A DNA stretch of 64,000 bases from Marinobacter sp. SS21 (GCF_028369065.1 NZ_JAQNDA010000004.1:1-64000); one strand, 5' to 3'. Shown: positions 34,900 through 44,538, counted from the first letter of the stretch. Notes: generated from the letters alone by a model not told the origin. Translations and numbers: made by a program.

Positions 34900-35181
34900 C
34901 GCTGACCCGGTGCGTAAGCGGTGCTGGCGTCCTTGTGGCCGATTCGTTCGGTTACACAGGGAAACGAAAAGCACACGTTATGTAACATGCTGAATTCAAG
35001 GGTATTTTACGTAATTTTAAGAATTCTTTCATGCGCTGAATTTACACGATGTGGCGCAGTCGTAATATTTTTCCCGGTGTCCGGCAATTCCCCGGCGGAA
35101 CAGGGCTGGTATAGTAGGCGCCACGTCGGCGTTTGCGAAGGCAGGCCGGTGAAACTCACTGTCTGGAGCGATACTGGAATC

Positions 35182-36087
35182 ATGCGTGTGCTGTTGCCCC
35201 TGCACCTGGCCATCCTAATACTGTTGACCGCCGGCATGGCCAGGGCGTCCGCAGAGGCCCCCAATTTGGCGTCGGTCAATGCCGCGGTGGCCTACGTCGA
35301 CGATGGCGAGCTGATTGTTGCCAAGAATGCGCAGCGGGTGGTGCCCATCGCGTCGGTGACCAAATTGATGACGGCGCTGGTGGTGCTGGAGTCGGAACAG
35401 CCCCTCGGCGAGTGGCTGGAGTTTTATCCCCGCCATCTTCCGGCGGCGGCGAATGCCTATACTCGCATTCGGGTGGGTTCGGAGATGCGACGTCGGGATA
35501 TGTTGCGCATTGCGCTGATGTCGTCGGAAAACTTCGCCGCCTATACCCTTGCCCGCCACTACCCCGGTGGCTACGACGCGTTCGTGGCCGCCATGAACGC
35601 CAAGGCCCGGGCTTTGGGGATGAATGACAGCCAGTTTGTCGATCCCACCGGACTGTCCTCCGATAACCGCTCGACGGCGGCAGACCTGGTCAAGCTCGCC
35701 CTGGCCGCCGCCCAGCACCCCGAAATTGGCGAATACTCAACCAGCCGTTATTTCACCGGCCGGTTTCGTCAGCCCCGCTACAGTCTGTCGTACGGCAACA
35801 CCAACGTGCTGGTGCATCGGGACAGCTGGGGCGTGGCATTGAGTAAGACCGGCTACCTGGATGAAGCGGGACGCTGCCTGGTGATGGTGGCGGAAGTGGG
35901 CGGTCGGCAGCTGGTGCATGTGCTGCTGGATTCGTTCGGCAGCCGTTCTCCGGTGGGCGACGCCGGCCGGATCAAGCGCTGGCTGCAGACTGGCGCGCCG
36001 GGGCGTGTTGCCGGCGCGGCCAAAGCCTATGAGCTTCGCCGAAATGCGCAGTACGCCTCGGCCAACACCGCCGGATCGGCGCAATAG
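35182..36087 (+). CDS. D-alanyl-D-alanine endopeptidase/carboxypeptidase, PBP7-like (S11)
   Basis: This penicillin-binding S11 serine peptidase of about 301 residues has a signal peptide (MRVLLPLHLAILILLTAGMA, cleaving near ARASA). The active-site SxxK is in ASVTKLMTALVV, the SxN is MSSENFAA and the KTG is SKTGYLDEAG. It trims peptidoglycan crosslinks in the periplasm. Length and motif layout resemble PbpG (PBP7) more than DacA, because the large C-terminal domain is missing. Start ATG 35182 is chosen for its signal peptide; an in-frame GTG at 35149 is possible. The 280 bp before it hold nothing recognised. Confidence 0.88.
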   Translation: MRVLLPLHLAILILLTAGMARASAEAPNLASVNAAVAYVDDGELIVAKNAQRVVPIASVTKLMTALVVLESEQPLGEWLEFYPRHLPAAANAYTRIRVGSEMRRRDMLRIALMSSENFAAYTLARHYPGGYDAFVAAMNAKARALGMNDSQFVDPTGLSSDNRSTAADLVKLALAAAQHPEIGEYSTSRYFTGRFRQPRYSLSYGNTNVLVHRDSWGVALSKTGYLDEAGRCLVMVAEVGGRQLVHVLLDSFGSRSPVGDAGRIKRWLQTGAPGRVAGAAKAYELRRNAQYASANTAGSAQ

Positions 36088-36098
36088 GGGGCTTGGTG

Positions 36099-36578
36099 AT
36101 GATCCAGATTTTTACCACCGGCGGCACCATCGACAAGCAGTATTTCGATGCCAGCAGTGAGTTTCAGATCGCAGCCAGCCTGGTGCCGGAGATGTTGCAA
36201 CAAGCCGGAATCGAGGGCGGATACCGACTCACCGAGTTGATGCGAAAAGACAGTCTGGATCTCGACGACCGGGACCGGGTCTGCATTCGCGACGCCGTCG
36301 TCGGCTCCGAGGCCCACCGGATTCTGCTGACCCATGGCACCGACACCATGACCGCGACTGCCGAGGTGCTATCCGGGGTGACGGGTAAGACCATCGTGTT
36401 GGTGGGCGCCATGCAGCCGGCACGGATGAGTCGCAGCGATGCCGAATTCAACCTCGGCTTTGCCTGGGCCGCTGTCCAGCTGCTGCCGCCAGGCGTCTAC
36501 ATTGCAATGAGTGGCGGGGTGTTTGAGGCCGGTCGAGTCCGTAAGAATCGGGCCGCCCAGCGATTCGAGCCGGCTTGA
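36099..36578 (+). CDS. Small asparaginase N-terminal-domain protein
   Basis: This 159-residue protein corresponds only to the N-terminal half of a type I/II L-asparaginase. It has the catalytic-Thr motif IFTTGGTID and the second motif ILLTHGTDTMTATAEV, but lacks the C-terminal domain (full enzymes are about 330 residues). The frame is closed cleanly and no remnant of a C-terminal domain is seen after it, so this looks like a real short protein rather than a truncation. Short stand-alone asparaginase-domain proteins occur in gammaproteobacteria; their activity is unproven. It is 11 bp after the PBP7 gene, likely co-transcribed. Confidence 0.75.
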   Translation: MIQIFTTGGTIDKQYFDASSEFQIAASLVPEMLQQAGIEGGYRLTELMRKDSLDLDDRDRVCIRDAVVGSEAHRILLTHGTDTMTATAEVLSGVTGKTIVLVGAMQPARMSRSDAEFNLGFAWAAVQLLPPGVYIAMSGGVFEAGRVRKNRAAQRFEPA

Positions 36579-36623
36579 GCGGTATCGCACCGCCGACGCC
36601 CAGGGTTAGTCCGAGGCCGCCTT

Positions 36624-37319
36624 TTACCCGCCGATACTGTGGATCTCCGCATCGCTCAACGCCCGAAATTCGCCCGGCGCCAGTGCCGGATCCAGAACGA
36701 TCTCGCCGATCCGGGTCCGATGCAGCGCCACCACTCGGTTCCCCACCGCGGCCAGCATCCGCTTGACCTGATGATAGCGGCCTTCGGTGATGGTCAGGTC
36801 GATCATCCGTGGCGTCAGCAGCGTGACCTCAGCCGGGGCCGTCAGGCGCTGCTCGTTACGCAGAGCCACCCCCCGCCGCAGCTGCTCCAGGGCGACCGAG
36901 TCGATGGTGTCGGCCAGGGTAACCCGGTAAGTCTTGGGGCAGCGGAGGCGAGGTGAGGTCACCCGATGGGACCACTGGCCGTCGCTGGTGAGCAGCAACA
37001 GTCCGGTGGTGTCCAGGTCCAGCCGGCCCACCATATGCAGCTCCGGCCGCAAGGCTGGCGGCAGCAGGCTGAGTGCGCTGGGGTGGGGGTCATCGCCGGT
37101 GCTGCTGACTACGCCTTCGGGCTTGTTCAACATCAGGTAGCGTTGCCCCGGCAGCGTCAGCCGTTGGTCTTTCAATTGCACTGTTTGGTGCTCGAGCACC
37201 TTACTGGCCGCCTGCCGGCAAGGGCGGTCGTCCACCGTCACCCTGCCTCGGCTGATGGCCTGCTTGGCGTCCTTGCGGGACAGGCCAGTGGCTTTGGCGA
37301 CAAACTGATCCAGGCGCAT
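36624..37319 (-). CDS. RsuA-type 16S rRNA pseudouridine synthase
   Basis: This 231-residue pseudouridine synthase of the RsuA/RluB/E/F family has an N-terminal S4 domain (MRLDQFVAKATGLSRKDAKQ) and the catalytic-Asp motif GRLDLDTTGLLLLTSDG, then ITEGRYHQVKRMLAAVG. RsuA converts U516 of 16S rRNA to pseudouridine; length and the S4 domain favour RsuA over RluE. Start is ATG 37319, three bases after the stop of the upstream gene (minus strand). It is last in the probable operon mltB-ydjM-like-rsuA-like. Confidence 0.88.
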   Translation of the reverse strand: MRLDQFVAKATGLSRKDAKQAISRGRVTVDDRPCRQAASKVLEHQTVQLKDQRLTLPGQRYLMLNKPEGVVSSTGDDPHPSALSLLPPALRPELHMVGRLDLDTTGLLLLTSDGQWSHRVTSPRLRCPKTYRVTLADTIDSVALEQLRRGVALRNEQRLTAPAEVTLLTPRMIDLTITEGRYHQVKRMLAAVGNRVVALHRTRIGEIVLDPALAPGEFRALSDAEIHSIGG

Positions 37320-37321
37320 GG

Positions 37322-38353
37322 TCAGGAGCAGTGCTCTTCCGGTCCGGCTGGTGCGACGTCGGCCAGGCACAGCTCGGCCTGCCGGCCGGTGAGCCGCAGC
37401 CACAGAGCACCCAGAAATGCTGGCGATACCGCCGGTCGCGGCAGTTGGTAGCTGGGAGTCGCGCTCCAGGCGCCGTTCTCACCCTGAGCCAGCACGAAGG
37501 TAAAGGGATGAGCCCCGGGCAGGCCCAGCCGAATGTCGGTGGCGGTGAGGCGATTGTCCTGGCTTTGGTAGGCCAGAAATCCCTTGGTAAACCAGGCCAG
37601 CCGTTCGCCCTCCGGCAGCGCGGTGGCGGCGGCGACCAGTCCGGGATCGACCGGATAGCGTCGCACCCGGGGCGGTTCGCGGCCATCGAAGAAACCAGTG
37701 ACCAGTTCCAGACGCTCGTCGCCGTTGAGCACGGTAATCCGCCATAACAGGGTGGACAGGGGCATGGGTTGAACCAGCCGGGGGGCTTCGTCGGCACCCA
37801 GTTCCGCCAGTAGCGGCGTGATTCGGCTGCTGATCAACTGTTGCGCCATCAGGCTCCAGCCCAGATAAACCGTGGACAGCATCAGCGCCAGCACCATGGG
37901 CTGGCTCCGTTGTGGCCGCCAAAGTGCCAGGGCCACCGCGATGAGTAACGGCAGGGTGTACAACGGATCAATGATGAACACGCTGGTTAGCGCCACCGGA
38001 GATCCGAACGGCCACAGCAATTGGGTGCCGTAGGTGGTGAAGGCGTCGAGCAGCGGATGGGTGAGCAGTATGCTGGCGCAGAACAGCAACCAGCGGCGGT
38101 AGCTGAGCACGGGTTTCCAGCGCTGGAAAAGCCAGGCCAGTACCAGACTCAGGGGGGTGAGCAGCAACAGCGAATGGCTGAAGCCCCGGTGCTGGGTGAA
38201 GTTGGCCACGGCGGAGCCGTAATCAATCATCACGTCCAGGTCTGGCAGGGTGCCGAGCAGGGCCCCGCCTAACAGTGCCGTCCTTCCCAGCGTCTTGCCT
38301 GCAATGGCTCCGCCGAGGACGGCACCCAGCGCCGCCTGGGTTATTGAGTCCAT
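37322..38353 (-). CDS. YdjM-like membrane-bound metal-dependent hydrolase
   Basis: This 343-residue membrane protein of the YdjM/YvsG (membrane-bound metal-dependent hydrolase) family starts MDSITQAALGAVLGGAIAGK, then LGTLPDLDVMIDYGSA and HRGFSHSLLLL, with conserved metal-binding His and Asp residues, and four N-terminal transmembrane segments. In E. coli ydjM is LexA-regulated and of unknown function. The C-terminal half is soluble and less conserved. Its start overlaps the end of mltB by 13 bp and its stop lies 2 bp from the rsuA-like start, indicating one operon. Confidence 0.85.
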   Translation of the reverse strand: MDSITQAALGAVLGGAIAGKTLGRTALLGGALLGTLPDLDVMIDYGSAVANFTQHRGFSHSLLLLTPLSLVLAWLFQRWKPVLSYRRWLLFCASILLTHPLLDAFTTYGTQLLWPFGSPVALTSVFIIDPLYTLPLLIAVALALWRPQRSQPMVLALMLSTVYLGWSLMAQQLISSRITPLLAELGADEAPRLVQPMPLSTLLWRITVLNGDERLELVTGFFDGREPPRVRRYPVDPGLVAAATALPEGERLAWFTKGFLAYQSQDNRLTATDIRLGLPGAHPFTFVLAQGENGAWSATPSYQLPRPAVSPAFLGALWLRLTGRQAELCLADVAPAGPEEHCS

Positions 38354-39570
38354 GTCTCAAGTCCCAGCGCCTGGAACAGGGCCTGATCCGGGTAGCCGTC
38401 GGCGGTGAGGTCATTGGCGTGCTGGAATTGTCTAATGGCCTGGCGGGTGCCCGGGCCAAGGATGCCGTCGGGCTGGCCGGAGTCGTAGCCGCGCTCATTC
38501 AGCGTCAGCTGCAAGGTCTTGATGGTGTCCCGGGACAGTGCCGGCGCGTCTTCTGGTGGCGGCGTGTGCAGGCCGCCGGCACCGGCGATCCGGTCCGCCA
38601 GGTGGCCGACGGAGAGGGCGTAGAATTCGGAGCGGTTCCAGCCCATGATGACTTTGAAGTTGTGGTAGGCCAGGAAGGCGGGGCCCCGGTGTCCGGCGGG
38701 CACCACCAGGCTGGCATTGATATCGGCGGTGCCCAGCGGCTGGCCGAAAGCGTCCTTGAGGCCCAGTGTCCGCCATTCCGACAGTGGCCGTTTGCCGCCG
38801 TCCGCCAGGCCGTAGTCAAAGTCCGCCGGCAACAGGACTTCACGCCCCCAGCGGTATTCGCGGTTCCAGCCCATGGCTTGGAGAAACTTGCCGGCGGACA
38901 TCAGCGCGTCGGGCAGGCTGTTCCATAAGTCGCGACGTCCGTCGCCGTCGGCGTCCACCGCGTGCTGCAGGAACACCGTGGGCATGAACTGGACATGGCC
39001 CATGGCGCCAGCCCAGGAGCCTTCCATCTGATCGACGCTGATGGCGCCTTCGTCAATGATTTTCAGGGCCGCAATCAACTGGGTGGTGAAGAAGCTGCTT
39101 CGCCGCGGGTCGCAGGCCAGGGTCGCCAGGGAACTGGGCACCGACATCTTGCCGAAGTAACTGCCGAAATTGGTTTCCAGGCCCCAGAACGCCAGCAGGT
39201 ACGCTGGCGGTACGCCGGTCTCCCGGGTGACCCGTTGCAGCAGTTCCTGGTGCTGCCGCAAGAGCAGCCGGCCCTGAAGGATGCGGCGGGCATTGACGCG
39301 ACGGTTGAGGTAGTCGGCGAACGTGGTGGTGAATTCCGGCTGCCGCCGATCCAGCTCGATGACCCTTTCCAGGTATTCGACACGGGCCAACACGGTATTG
39401 GCGACCTGCGCTGAGACACCTGCCGCTACGGCTTTGTGCTCAAGTTCATTGACACATTCCTGGAAGTCGCCGGTGGTAGCGCCCTGAGCCAGCGGCGCGG
39501 CGACAAGGGAGAGTAAGGCGACAAGACGGCGAAAGGTAGTAGCAGGATGCCGGGACTTGGGGCTGGACAC
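38341..39570 (-). CDS. Lytic murein transglycosylase MltB family with PG-binding domain
   Basis: This 409-residue protein has a signal peptide (about residues 1-30, no obvious lipobox) and a family 3 lytic transglycosylase domain with the catalytic Glu in AFWGLETNFGSYFGKM and the sequences AGAMGHVQFMPTVF and DADGDGRRDLWNSLPDAL. A C-terminal peptidoglycan-binding domain follows (LNERGYDSGQPDGILGPGTR). It cleaves glycan strands between MurNAc and GlcNAc, leaving 1,6-anhydro ends. It is closer to soluble MltB/SltB paralogues than to lipoprotein MltB. First gene of the minus-strand operon with the ydjM-like and rsuA-like genes. Confidence 0.9.
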   Translation of the reverse strand: MSSPKSRHPATTFRRLVALLSLVAAPLAQGATTGDFQECVNELEHKAVAAGVSAQVANTVLARVEYLERVIELDRRQPEFTTTFADYLNRRVNARRILQGRLLLRQHQELLQRVTRETGVPPAYLLAFWGLETNFGSYFGKMSVPSSLATLACDPRRSSFFTTQLIAALKIIDEGAISVDQMEGSWAGAMGHVQFMPTVFLQHAVDADGDGRRDLWNSLPDALMSAGKFLQAMGWNREYRWGREVLLPADFDYGLADGGKRPLSEWRTLGLKDAFGQPLGTADINASLVVPAGHRGPAFLAYHNFKVIMGWNRSEFYALSVGHLADRIAGAGGLHTPPPEDAPALSRDTIKTLQLTLNERGYDSGQPDGILGPGTRQAIRQFQHANDLTADGYPDQALFQALGLETWTQ

Positions 39571-39981
39571 GAATGACCTCGAAGCGAAGTAATTGAAATC
39601 AGCGACTATGTTAACGCGTTTGGCGGCCCTTGAAACGGGGATTTAGCGGCCGAAAGTGACAATTGTTTAAGGTGGTCCTGAAAAACGCCGTATCGTCTCT
39701 GGGTGTACTGAAGGGCCTCCAGGAGTCGGCGTGTTTTAAAGACGCCTTGACGCGAACGGAAACGTAACCGGATTCTGAAGTTTGTTGTGTGCTGGTAACG
39801 GCCGGGTTTTAGGATCGCGGCTTTGATCTATAGTTAGGGGGCCTCGGTATGGCCGTTGAACGCCGGCAACGATTTCGGCGCCCGGCCGAGGCTCACGCTA
39901 AGTCTGGCCGAATCTGGTCGCGCCGGATACCCGCTCGTTCCGGGCCCGAGCTCCGGCCCGTTCTCGCTGAAGGTTGTTGTT
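39571..39981. other. Intergenic region upstream of the response regulator
   Basis: No gene is supported here. TATAGT near 39831 is a possible -10 for the response-regulator gene. An in-frame extension upstream of the chosen start (from ATG 39856) would add 42 residues with no resemblance to receiver domains. No terminator or RNA structure was recognised. Confidence 0.4.
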
Positions 39982-40845
39982 ATGACAGTATTAACGGCGC
40001 TGGTGGTGGACGATGCCAGCTTCGTCCGCGATCTGGTAAAGCGGACCCTACGCCAGCGGTTTCCGGTCATTGAGCTGAGTGAGGCGCAGAACGGGCGTCG
40101 CGCCCAGTTACTGATGAGCCGGACTCGGTTCGACTTGATCCTGTGCGATTGGGAAATGCCGGAGATGTCCGGTTTGGAACTGTTGCAGTGGATGCGGCAA
40201 CAGGACCCGTATCGTGATACCCCGTTCATCATGATTACCAGCCGCGGTGACAAGGACCATGTGGTTGAGGCAATCAGGGAAGGGGTGTCGGAGTACCTGG
40301 GCAAGCCCTTCAGTCCGGAGGGCCTGAGCGGCAAGATCGTCAAGGTAATGGGGGCGCGATTGCAGGAGGCGATGGCAGGTAGCGGCAAATCCATGGCCGG
40401 GCCGGCGGATGTGTTCAAGGCTTCTGCCCAACTGTTGACCCAGAAACCCAGCGGCGGTGCCCCAGAGGCACCGACCACGCCGGCGCGGCCGCAAGTGCCG
40501 GCAGCGAAACGGCCGTTGGCCGGCAAAACCAGTCTCAGCGTGGCGGCGGTGCGATTTGCCGATCAGACCCTGCGCTCGGTGGTGAAGGACATCAACCTGA
40601 CCGAAGTCAAGGTTGTCGCCAAGCGGGATCAGGTGTTCCCGGGCATTCTGGACCCGGCGGTGGTGGATATCGAAGTGGCAGAGGGCAAGATGGCGCGGCT
40701 CAATGGCTATGTGCACCAGTTGCAGGCGGTCGACAAGCGCCAGGACACGGACTTTGTCAGTGTGGTGATCCGTTTCGTGGACGAAGACCCGGCCAAGCTG
40801 GAGGATCTGTCCCGGTTTATTGCCCGCTTCCGCGCTCGCGGCTAG
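39982..40845 (+). CDS. Response regulator with a C-terminal PilZ-like domain
   Basis: This 287-residue protein has a CheY-like receiver (about residues 1-125: ALVVDDASFVRD, phospho-acceptor Asp in LILCDWEMPEMSG, ITSRGDKD, YLGKPFSP). A variable linker rich in Ala and Pro follows, then a C-terminal domain of about 100 residues (SLSVAAVRFADQTLRSVVKD, INLTEVKVVAKRD, DIEVAEGKMARLNGYVH). The latter resembles a PilZ-type c-di-GMP-binding domain with degenerate arginines. It has no DNA-binding domain, so the output is probably protein-protein or second-messenger binding. Convergent with phoR; its kinase is unknown. Confidence 0.8.
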   Translation: MTVLTALVVDDASFVRDLVKRTLRQRFPVIELSEAQNGRRAQLLMSRTRFDLILCDWEMPEMSGLELLQWMRQQDPYRDTPFIMITSRGDKDHVVEAIREGVSEYLGKPFSPEGLSGKIVKVMGARLQEAMAGSGKSMAGPADVFKASAQLLTQKPSGGAPEAPTTPARPQVPAAKRPLAGKTSLSVAAVRFADQTLRSVVKDINLTEVKVVAKRDQVFPGILDPAVVDIEVAEGKMARLNGYVHQLQAVDKRQDTDFVSVVIRFVDEDPAKLEDLSRFIARFRARG

Positions 40846-40853
40846 CCGCGGCT

Positions 40854-42176
40854 TCAGTTTGTTGGCTGTGGTTCCGGCGGGCGTTCCGCCAGCCGCTCCC
40901 GCGGGAAGTGGCAGATGAACTCGCTGCCATCGCCGATCCGGCTCTTGATCTCCAGGTTGCCGTCGTGATTCAGCAGCACGTGCTTGACGATGGCCAGGCC
41001 CAGGCCGGTACCGCCGGTTTCCTTGTGTCGGCTGGGGTCGGCCCGGTAGAAACGCTCAGTTAGCCGCGGGATATGGACCGGGTCGATGCCAATTCCGGTG
41101 TCCCGGACCGACAAGTGGGCGCCGGTGCGGTCGGTGTGCCAGCACACCGCAATCCGGCCGCCGGCGGGGGTGTATTTCACCGCGTTGAAGATCAGGTTGG
41201 AAAAGGCGCTGCGTATCTGGCTCTCATCCCCCCGCAGCAGTCGGCGCTCGCCGATGTCCAGTTGGATTTCATGATTCTGCTCACCGCTCAGGGCCTTGGC
41301 GTCGTTGCTGATCTGGGTGATCAGGCTATGCACGTCGGTCACGCTGTCGGCCATGGACTGTTCGCCGGTCTCGATCTTGGACAACAGGATCAGATCGGTA
41401 ATCAACGCCTCCATACGCGAGGCCTGCTGCGCCATGGTGACGATGGCGCGTCGCCATTTCGGTGGCAGGTCGTTGGCGTTGTCCACCAGGGTTTCCAGAT
41501 AGCCGCTAATGACCGTGAGCGGGGTTCTCATCTCGTGGGATACGTTGCCAACGAAGTCCCGCCGCATCTGTTCAAGCTGGAATAATCGGGTCACGTCCTT
41601 GGCGACGATCAGTCGATCATCATCGCCGAACAGGCTGATCTGGATTTGCAGATGGATGTGGGGCTTGGCCGGTGACGTGATGTCCAGCGGTTCCCGGTAG
41701 TCCCGGGCATCGAAGTAGGTCTTGAAGGCCGGCGTCCGAATCAGGTTATGAATGAACTGGCCCCGGTCCGAGCGGCGCTGGAATCCGAGCAGGTATTCTG
41801 CCGATCCGTTCCACCACTCCATCGCGCCGCGGGAGTCGGTCATGATGACGCCGTCGCGCATGGCGTTGGTGGATTCCTGCACCCGGTTGATCTGCGCCAG
41901 CAATCGGTCGCGGGAGCGCAGATGGCCCTGGTTCAGCCGATGCAGGCCGTCGAAGATGTCCCCCCACATGCCCAGACTCTCCGGCGCACCGTCGGTGGCG
42001 CTGGGATTGGCCAGCCACTGGTAGAGCTTGCGCGCCTGGACCAGGGTCCAGGCGAGATAGACCACCAGGCCTGCCAGGAGGCCGAGCAGGGGCTGGCCGA
42101 AGAACAATCCAACGCCGGTGCTGGCAATCAGGAATCCGAAAATCAGGCGCAGATACCGCGACCAGTTGTGCTGCAT
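40854..42176 (-). CDS. phoR: Phosphate sensor kinase PhoR
   Basis: This 440-residue sensor kinase has two N-terminal transmembrane segments (residues 10-27 and 30-47), a PAS domain (NAMRDGVIMTDSRGAMEWWN) and HisKA with His214 in NVSHEMRTPL. The HATPase_c domain has NLIFNAVKYTPAGGRI, DTGIGIDPVHI and GTGLGLAIVKHV. PhoR responds to Pst-PhoU status and phosphorylates PhoB. It is 33 bp downstream of phoB on the same strand, the standard phoBR arrangement. Start is ATG 42176. Confidence 0.96.
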   Translation of the reverse strand: MQHNWSRYLRLIFGFLIASTGVGLFFGQPLLGLLAGLVVYLAWTLVQARKLYQWLANPSATDGAPESLGMWGDIFDGLHRLNQGHLRSRDRLLAQINRVQESTNAMRDGVIMTDSRGAMEWWNGSAEYLLGFQRRSDRGQFIHNLIRTPAFKTYFDARDYREPLDITSPAKPHIHLQIQISLFGDDDRLIVAKDVTRLFQLEQMRRDFVGNVSHEMRTPLTVISGYLETLVDNANDLPPKWRRAIVTMAQQASRMEALITDLILLSKIETGEQSMADSVTDVHSLITQISNDAKALSGEQNHEIQLDIGERRLLRGDESQIRSAFSNLIFNAVKYTPAGGRIAVCWHTDRTGAHLSVRDTGIGIDPVHIPRLTERFYRADPSRHKETGGTGLGLAIVKHVLLNHDGNLEIKSRIGDGSEFICHFPRERLAERPPEPQPTN

Positions 42177-42209
42177 GGGGCTTCCGTTGTCAGGGATGAA
42201 TCCTTGGCG

Positions 42210-42902
42210 CTAGGCGGCCCGGGTGGAAAAACGGTAGCCGGTGCCGCGCACGGTCTGGATCAGGTGATCGTACTGGTCTCCCAGGGCCTTGCGCAACCGG
42301 CGGATGTGGACGTCCACAGTGCGTTCTTCCACGTAGACGTTGCCGCCCCAGACCTGGTCGAGCAACTGCGACCGGGTGTAGACCCGCTCCTGGTGGGTCA
42401 TGAAAAACTGCAACAGCCGGTATTCGGTGGGGCCCATGGTGAGAGCGCCTTCGTGGGTGGTTACCCGGTGTCCGACCGGGTCCAGGGTCAGCCCGTCCAC
42501 TTCGATCGGACTCTCAACTCCCGCTGGCGTGGCCCGTCGCAGTACCGCCTTCAGCCGTGCCACCAGTTCCCGCGGGGAGAAGGGCTTGGTGATGTAGTCG
42601 TCCGCACCCACTTCCAGGCCCTGGATCTTGTTGTCCTCTTCCACCTTGGCGGTCAGCATGATGATGGGGATTTCGGCGGTGGTTTCTTCTTTCTTGAGCC
42701 GCCGGGCCAACTCCACACCGCTGGTGCCGGGCAGCATCCAGTCCAGCAGGATCAAATCCGGCTGCTTGTCGATGATCAGGGCGTGGGCTTCGCGGGCGTC
42801 CGCGGCCTCCAGATAGTTGTAATCTGCCATCTCAAGGGCCACCGCGATCATTTCGCGAATCGGGGCCTCATCATCAACGATCAGAACGGTCTTTCCAGAC
42901 AT
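42210..42902 (-). CDS. phoB: Phosphate response regulator PhoB
   Basis: This 230-residue OmpR-family response regulator has a receiver with phospho-Asp54 in [12 protein letters not shown] and [20 protein letters not shown]. The C-terminal winged helix has [34 protein letters not shown] [13 protein letters not shown], and [13 protein letters not shown]. It activates genes carrying PHO boxes, including pstS here. A PHO box lies 57 bp upstream of its own start, so phoBR is autoregulated. Start is ATG 42902 (MSGKTVLI); three more in-frame residues upstream are possible. It lies between ubiA and phoR on the minus strand. Confidence 0.97.
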   Translation of the reverse strand: MSGKTVLIVDDEAPIREMIAVALEMADYNYLEAADAREAHALIIDKQPDLILLDWMLPGTSGVELARRLKKEETTAEIPIIMLTAKVEEDNKIQGLEVGADDYITKPFSPRELVARLKAVLRRATPAGVESPIEVDGLTLDPVGHRVTTHEGALTMGPTEYRLLQFFMTHQERVYTRSQLLDQVWGGNVYVEERTVDVHIRRLRKALGDQYDHLIQTVRGTGYRFSTRAA

Positions 42903-42942
42903 GAGCATCAACCTGTATCAATCGGAGTATTGTTGCTGCCTC

Positions 42943-42976
42943 ATTACAACCCTGCAGTGTTACAAGTATATGACAG
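42943..42976 (-). promoter_or_regulatory. PHO box and -10 of phoBR
   Basis: On the minus strand CTGTCAT-ATAC-TTGTAAC (42976-42959) is a good PHO box, followed after 10 bases by TGTAAT (42948-42943) as the -10. The geometry is the same as at pstS. It lies in the 105 bp between ubiA and phoB, so phoBR has its own PhoB-activated promoter. Confidence 0.85.
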
Positions 42977-43007
42977 GGTGGGGTTGCACACCGAGGTTGG
43001 CCTGGGC

Positions 43008-43892
43008 TCAAAGCAGGCGGTCGAGAAACATCCCCAGGAACACCGCGAAACCGGCCCAGTTGTTGTTGAGGAAGGCGTCAAAACAGCCGGTCCGACTGCG
43101 GTCCCGCGCCAGGTGCTGCTGAAACACGAACAGGGCGGCCATGCCCAGCACGCCGAGGTAGTACCAGCCGCCCAGGTCGGCCTGCAGACCGACCATCACC
43201 AGCACCAGGACCACCAGGGCCTGAAGCATGGCGATGATGGCGCGGTCGGATTCCCCGAACAGGATGGCGGTGGATTTGATGCCGATCTTGAGATCGTCGT
43301 CCCGGTCCACCATGGCGTAGAGGGTGTCATAGGCCACCGTCCACAGCACGTTGGCGGTAAACAGCAGCCAGGCCAGCTGCGGCAGTTCGCCGGCCTCGGC
43401 GGCCCAGGCCATGGGAATGGCCCAGGAGAAGGCGGCGCCGAGGAACAGTTGGGGCAGATGGGTATACCGTTTCATAAACGGGTAGATGAACGCCAGTAGC
43501 ACGCCAGCGAAGGACAGGTAGAGGGTGAGGGTGTTGGTGAACAGTACCACCATCCCGAAGGCCAGCAGCGCCAGTCCGGCAAACAGGGCGACGGCCTCCA
43601 CCGGCTTGATACGCCCCGAGGCCAGGGGGCGGTCCTTGGTGCGCTTGACGTGGCCATCCAGGTTGCGGTCGGCAAAATCGTTGATGGCGCAACCGGCGGC
43701 GCGCATCAGGAACACTCCCAGGGTAAAGATGAGCAGGTTGGCCAGACTCGGCATGCCATCGGCGGCCAGCCACAGCGCCCAATAGGTGGGCCACAACAGC
43801 AACAGGCTGCCGATCGGGCGATCGAGCCTCAGCAGGCGAGCGTAGTCGGTGAGGCGGCTCTGGAGTGCCGGGGCGGCGTGGGCCAGGGGCAT
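43008..43892 (-). CDS. ubiA: 4-hydroxybenzoate octaprenyltransferase UbiA
   Basis: This 294-residue intramembrane prenyltransferase has the two Asp-rich motifs [19 protein letters not shown] and, in the C-terminal half, [20 protein letters not shown], and about eight transmembrane segments. It attaches the polyprenyl tail to 4-hydroxybenzoate in ubiquinone biosynthesis. It is 67 bp downstream of ubiC on the minus strand, and phoB follows, giving the order hpt-ubiC-ubiA-phoB-phoR. Confidence 0.96.
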   Translation of the reverse strand: MPLAHAAPALQSRLTDYARLLRLDRPIGSLLLLWPTYWALWLAADGMPSLANLLIFTLGVFLMRAAGCAINDFADRNLDGHVKRTKDRPLASGRIKPVEAVALFAGLALLAFGMVVLFTNTLTLYLSFAGVLLAFIYPFMKRYTHLPQLFLGAAFSWAIPMAWAAEAGELPQLAWLLFTANVLWTVAYDTLYAMVDRDDDLKIGIKSTAILFGESDRAIIAMLQALVVLVLVMVGLQADLGGWYYLGVLGMAALFVFQQHLARDRSRTGCFDAFLNNNWAGFAVFLGMFLDRLL

Positions 43893-43959
43893 GGCGACGG
43901 TCCTTCAATGGCTGACGGCGAAAAAGTCGCCTGATTATAGCGCGCCGGGCCGGCGGATA

Positions 43960-44538
43960 TTAAGGGCCGGTCGGCGGCTGATCCAGCAAGGCGCGAAGAA
44001 AGTATTCGCCAACCAGCAGGCTAAGACCGTTGTGGCTGGTAAATCGGGAGCGTCGGGCCAGTGCCGGCTGCCCTGGAAGGTCGGGGCGGCATAGGCCGGC
44101 CTCCAGAGGCCCCCGTTGCCAGCGTGGATCGCTGAACAGGTAGGCACCCAGGGGCTTGTTGCCGAGATGGCGTAATCGCCGTCCGGCACCTTCGAGGGTA
44201 GGTCTGGGAATCACCGTGCGCGCCAGTACCCAGGGCTCGCCATCGCCGCAGAGGCGGACTTCGCGGATCCAGGCCGTTTGCCGCAGGGGGATGCCCAGGG
44301 TGAGCGCCTCCTCCGGTGCCGGTCGACCAAAGCCTTCGTGGCTGATTTCCACGTGGAATCGCTCGCGACACCGCAACTGCAGGGCGCGGGTCAGTGAACC
44401 GTCCAGTTGCAGCCAGTATCGGGCCGTCCGGTTGGTGTGCCGGGCGCGCAGCCCGGCCGCCGCCAGCGATCGATACCAGTCGGTGGGGGGGATGCTGGCC
44501 GAGCGTGCGGTGGCCGGTTCAGAGTCCCTTAACGGCAT
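43960..44538 (-). CDS. ubiC: Chorismate pyruvate-lyase UbiC
   Basis: This protein of about 192 residues belongs to the UbiC family: WLQLDGSLTRALQLRC with the substrate-binding Arg region, RQTAWIREVRLCGDGEPW, VLARTVIP, and a C-terminal RSRFT..LLVGEYFLRALL. It converts chorismate to 4-hydroxybenzoate and pyruvate, the first committed ubiquinone step. The start at 44538 overlaps the end of hpt by 20 bp; a longer form would reach further into hpt. It lies upstream of ubiA, which uses its product. Confidence 0.9.
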   Translation of the reverse strand: MPLRDSEPATARSASIPPTDWYRSLAAAGLRARHTNRTARYWLQLDGSLTRALQLRCRERFHVEISHEGFGRPAPEEALTLGIPLRQTAWIREVRLCGDGEPWVLARTVIPRPTLEGAGRRLRHLGNKPLGAYLFSDPRWQRGPLEAGLCRPDLPGQPALARRSRFTSHNGLSLLVGEYFLRALLDQPPTGP

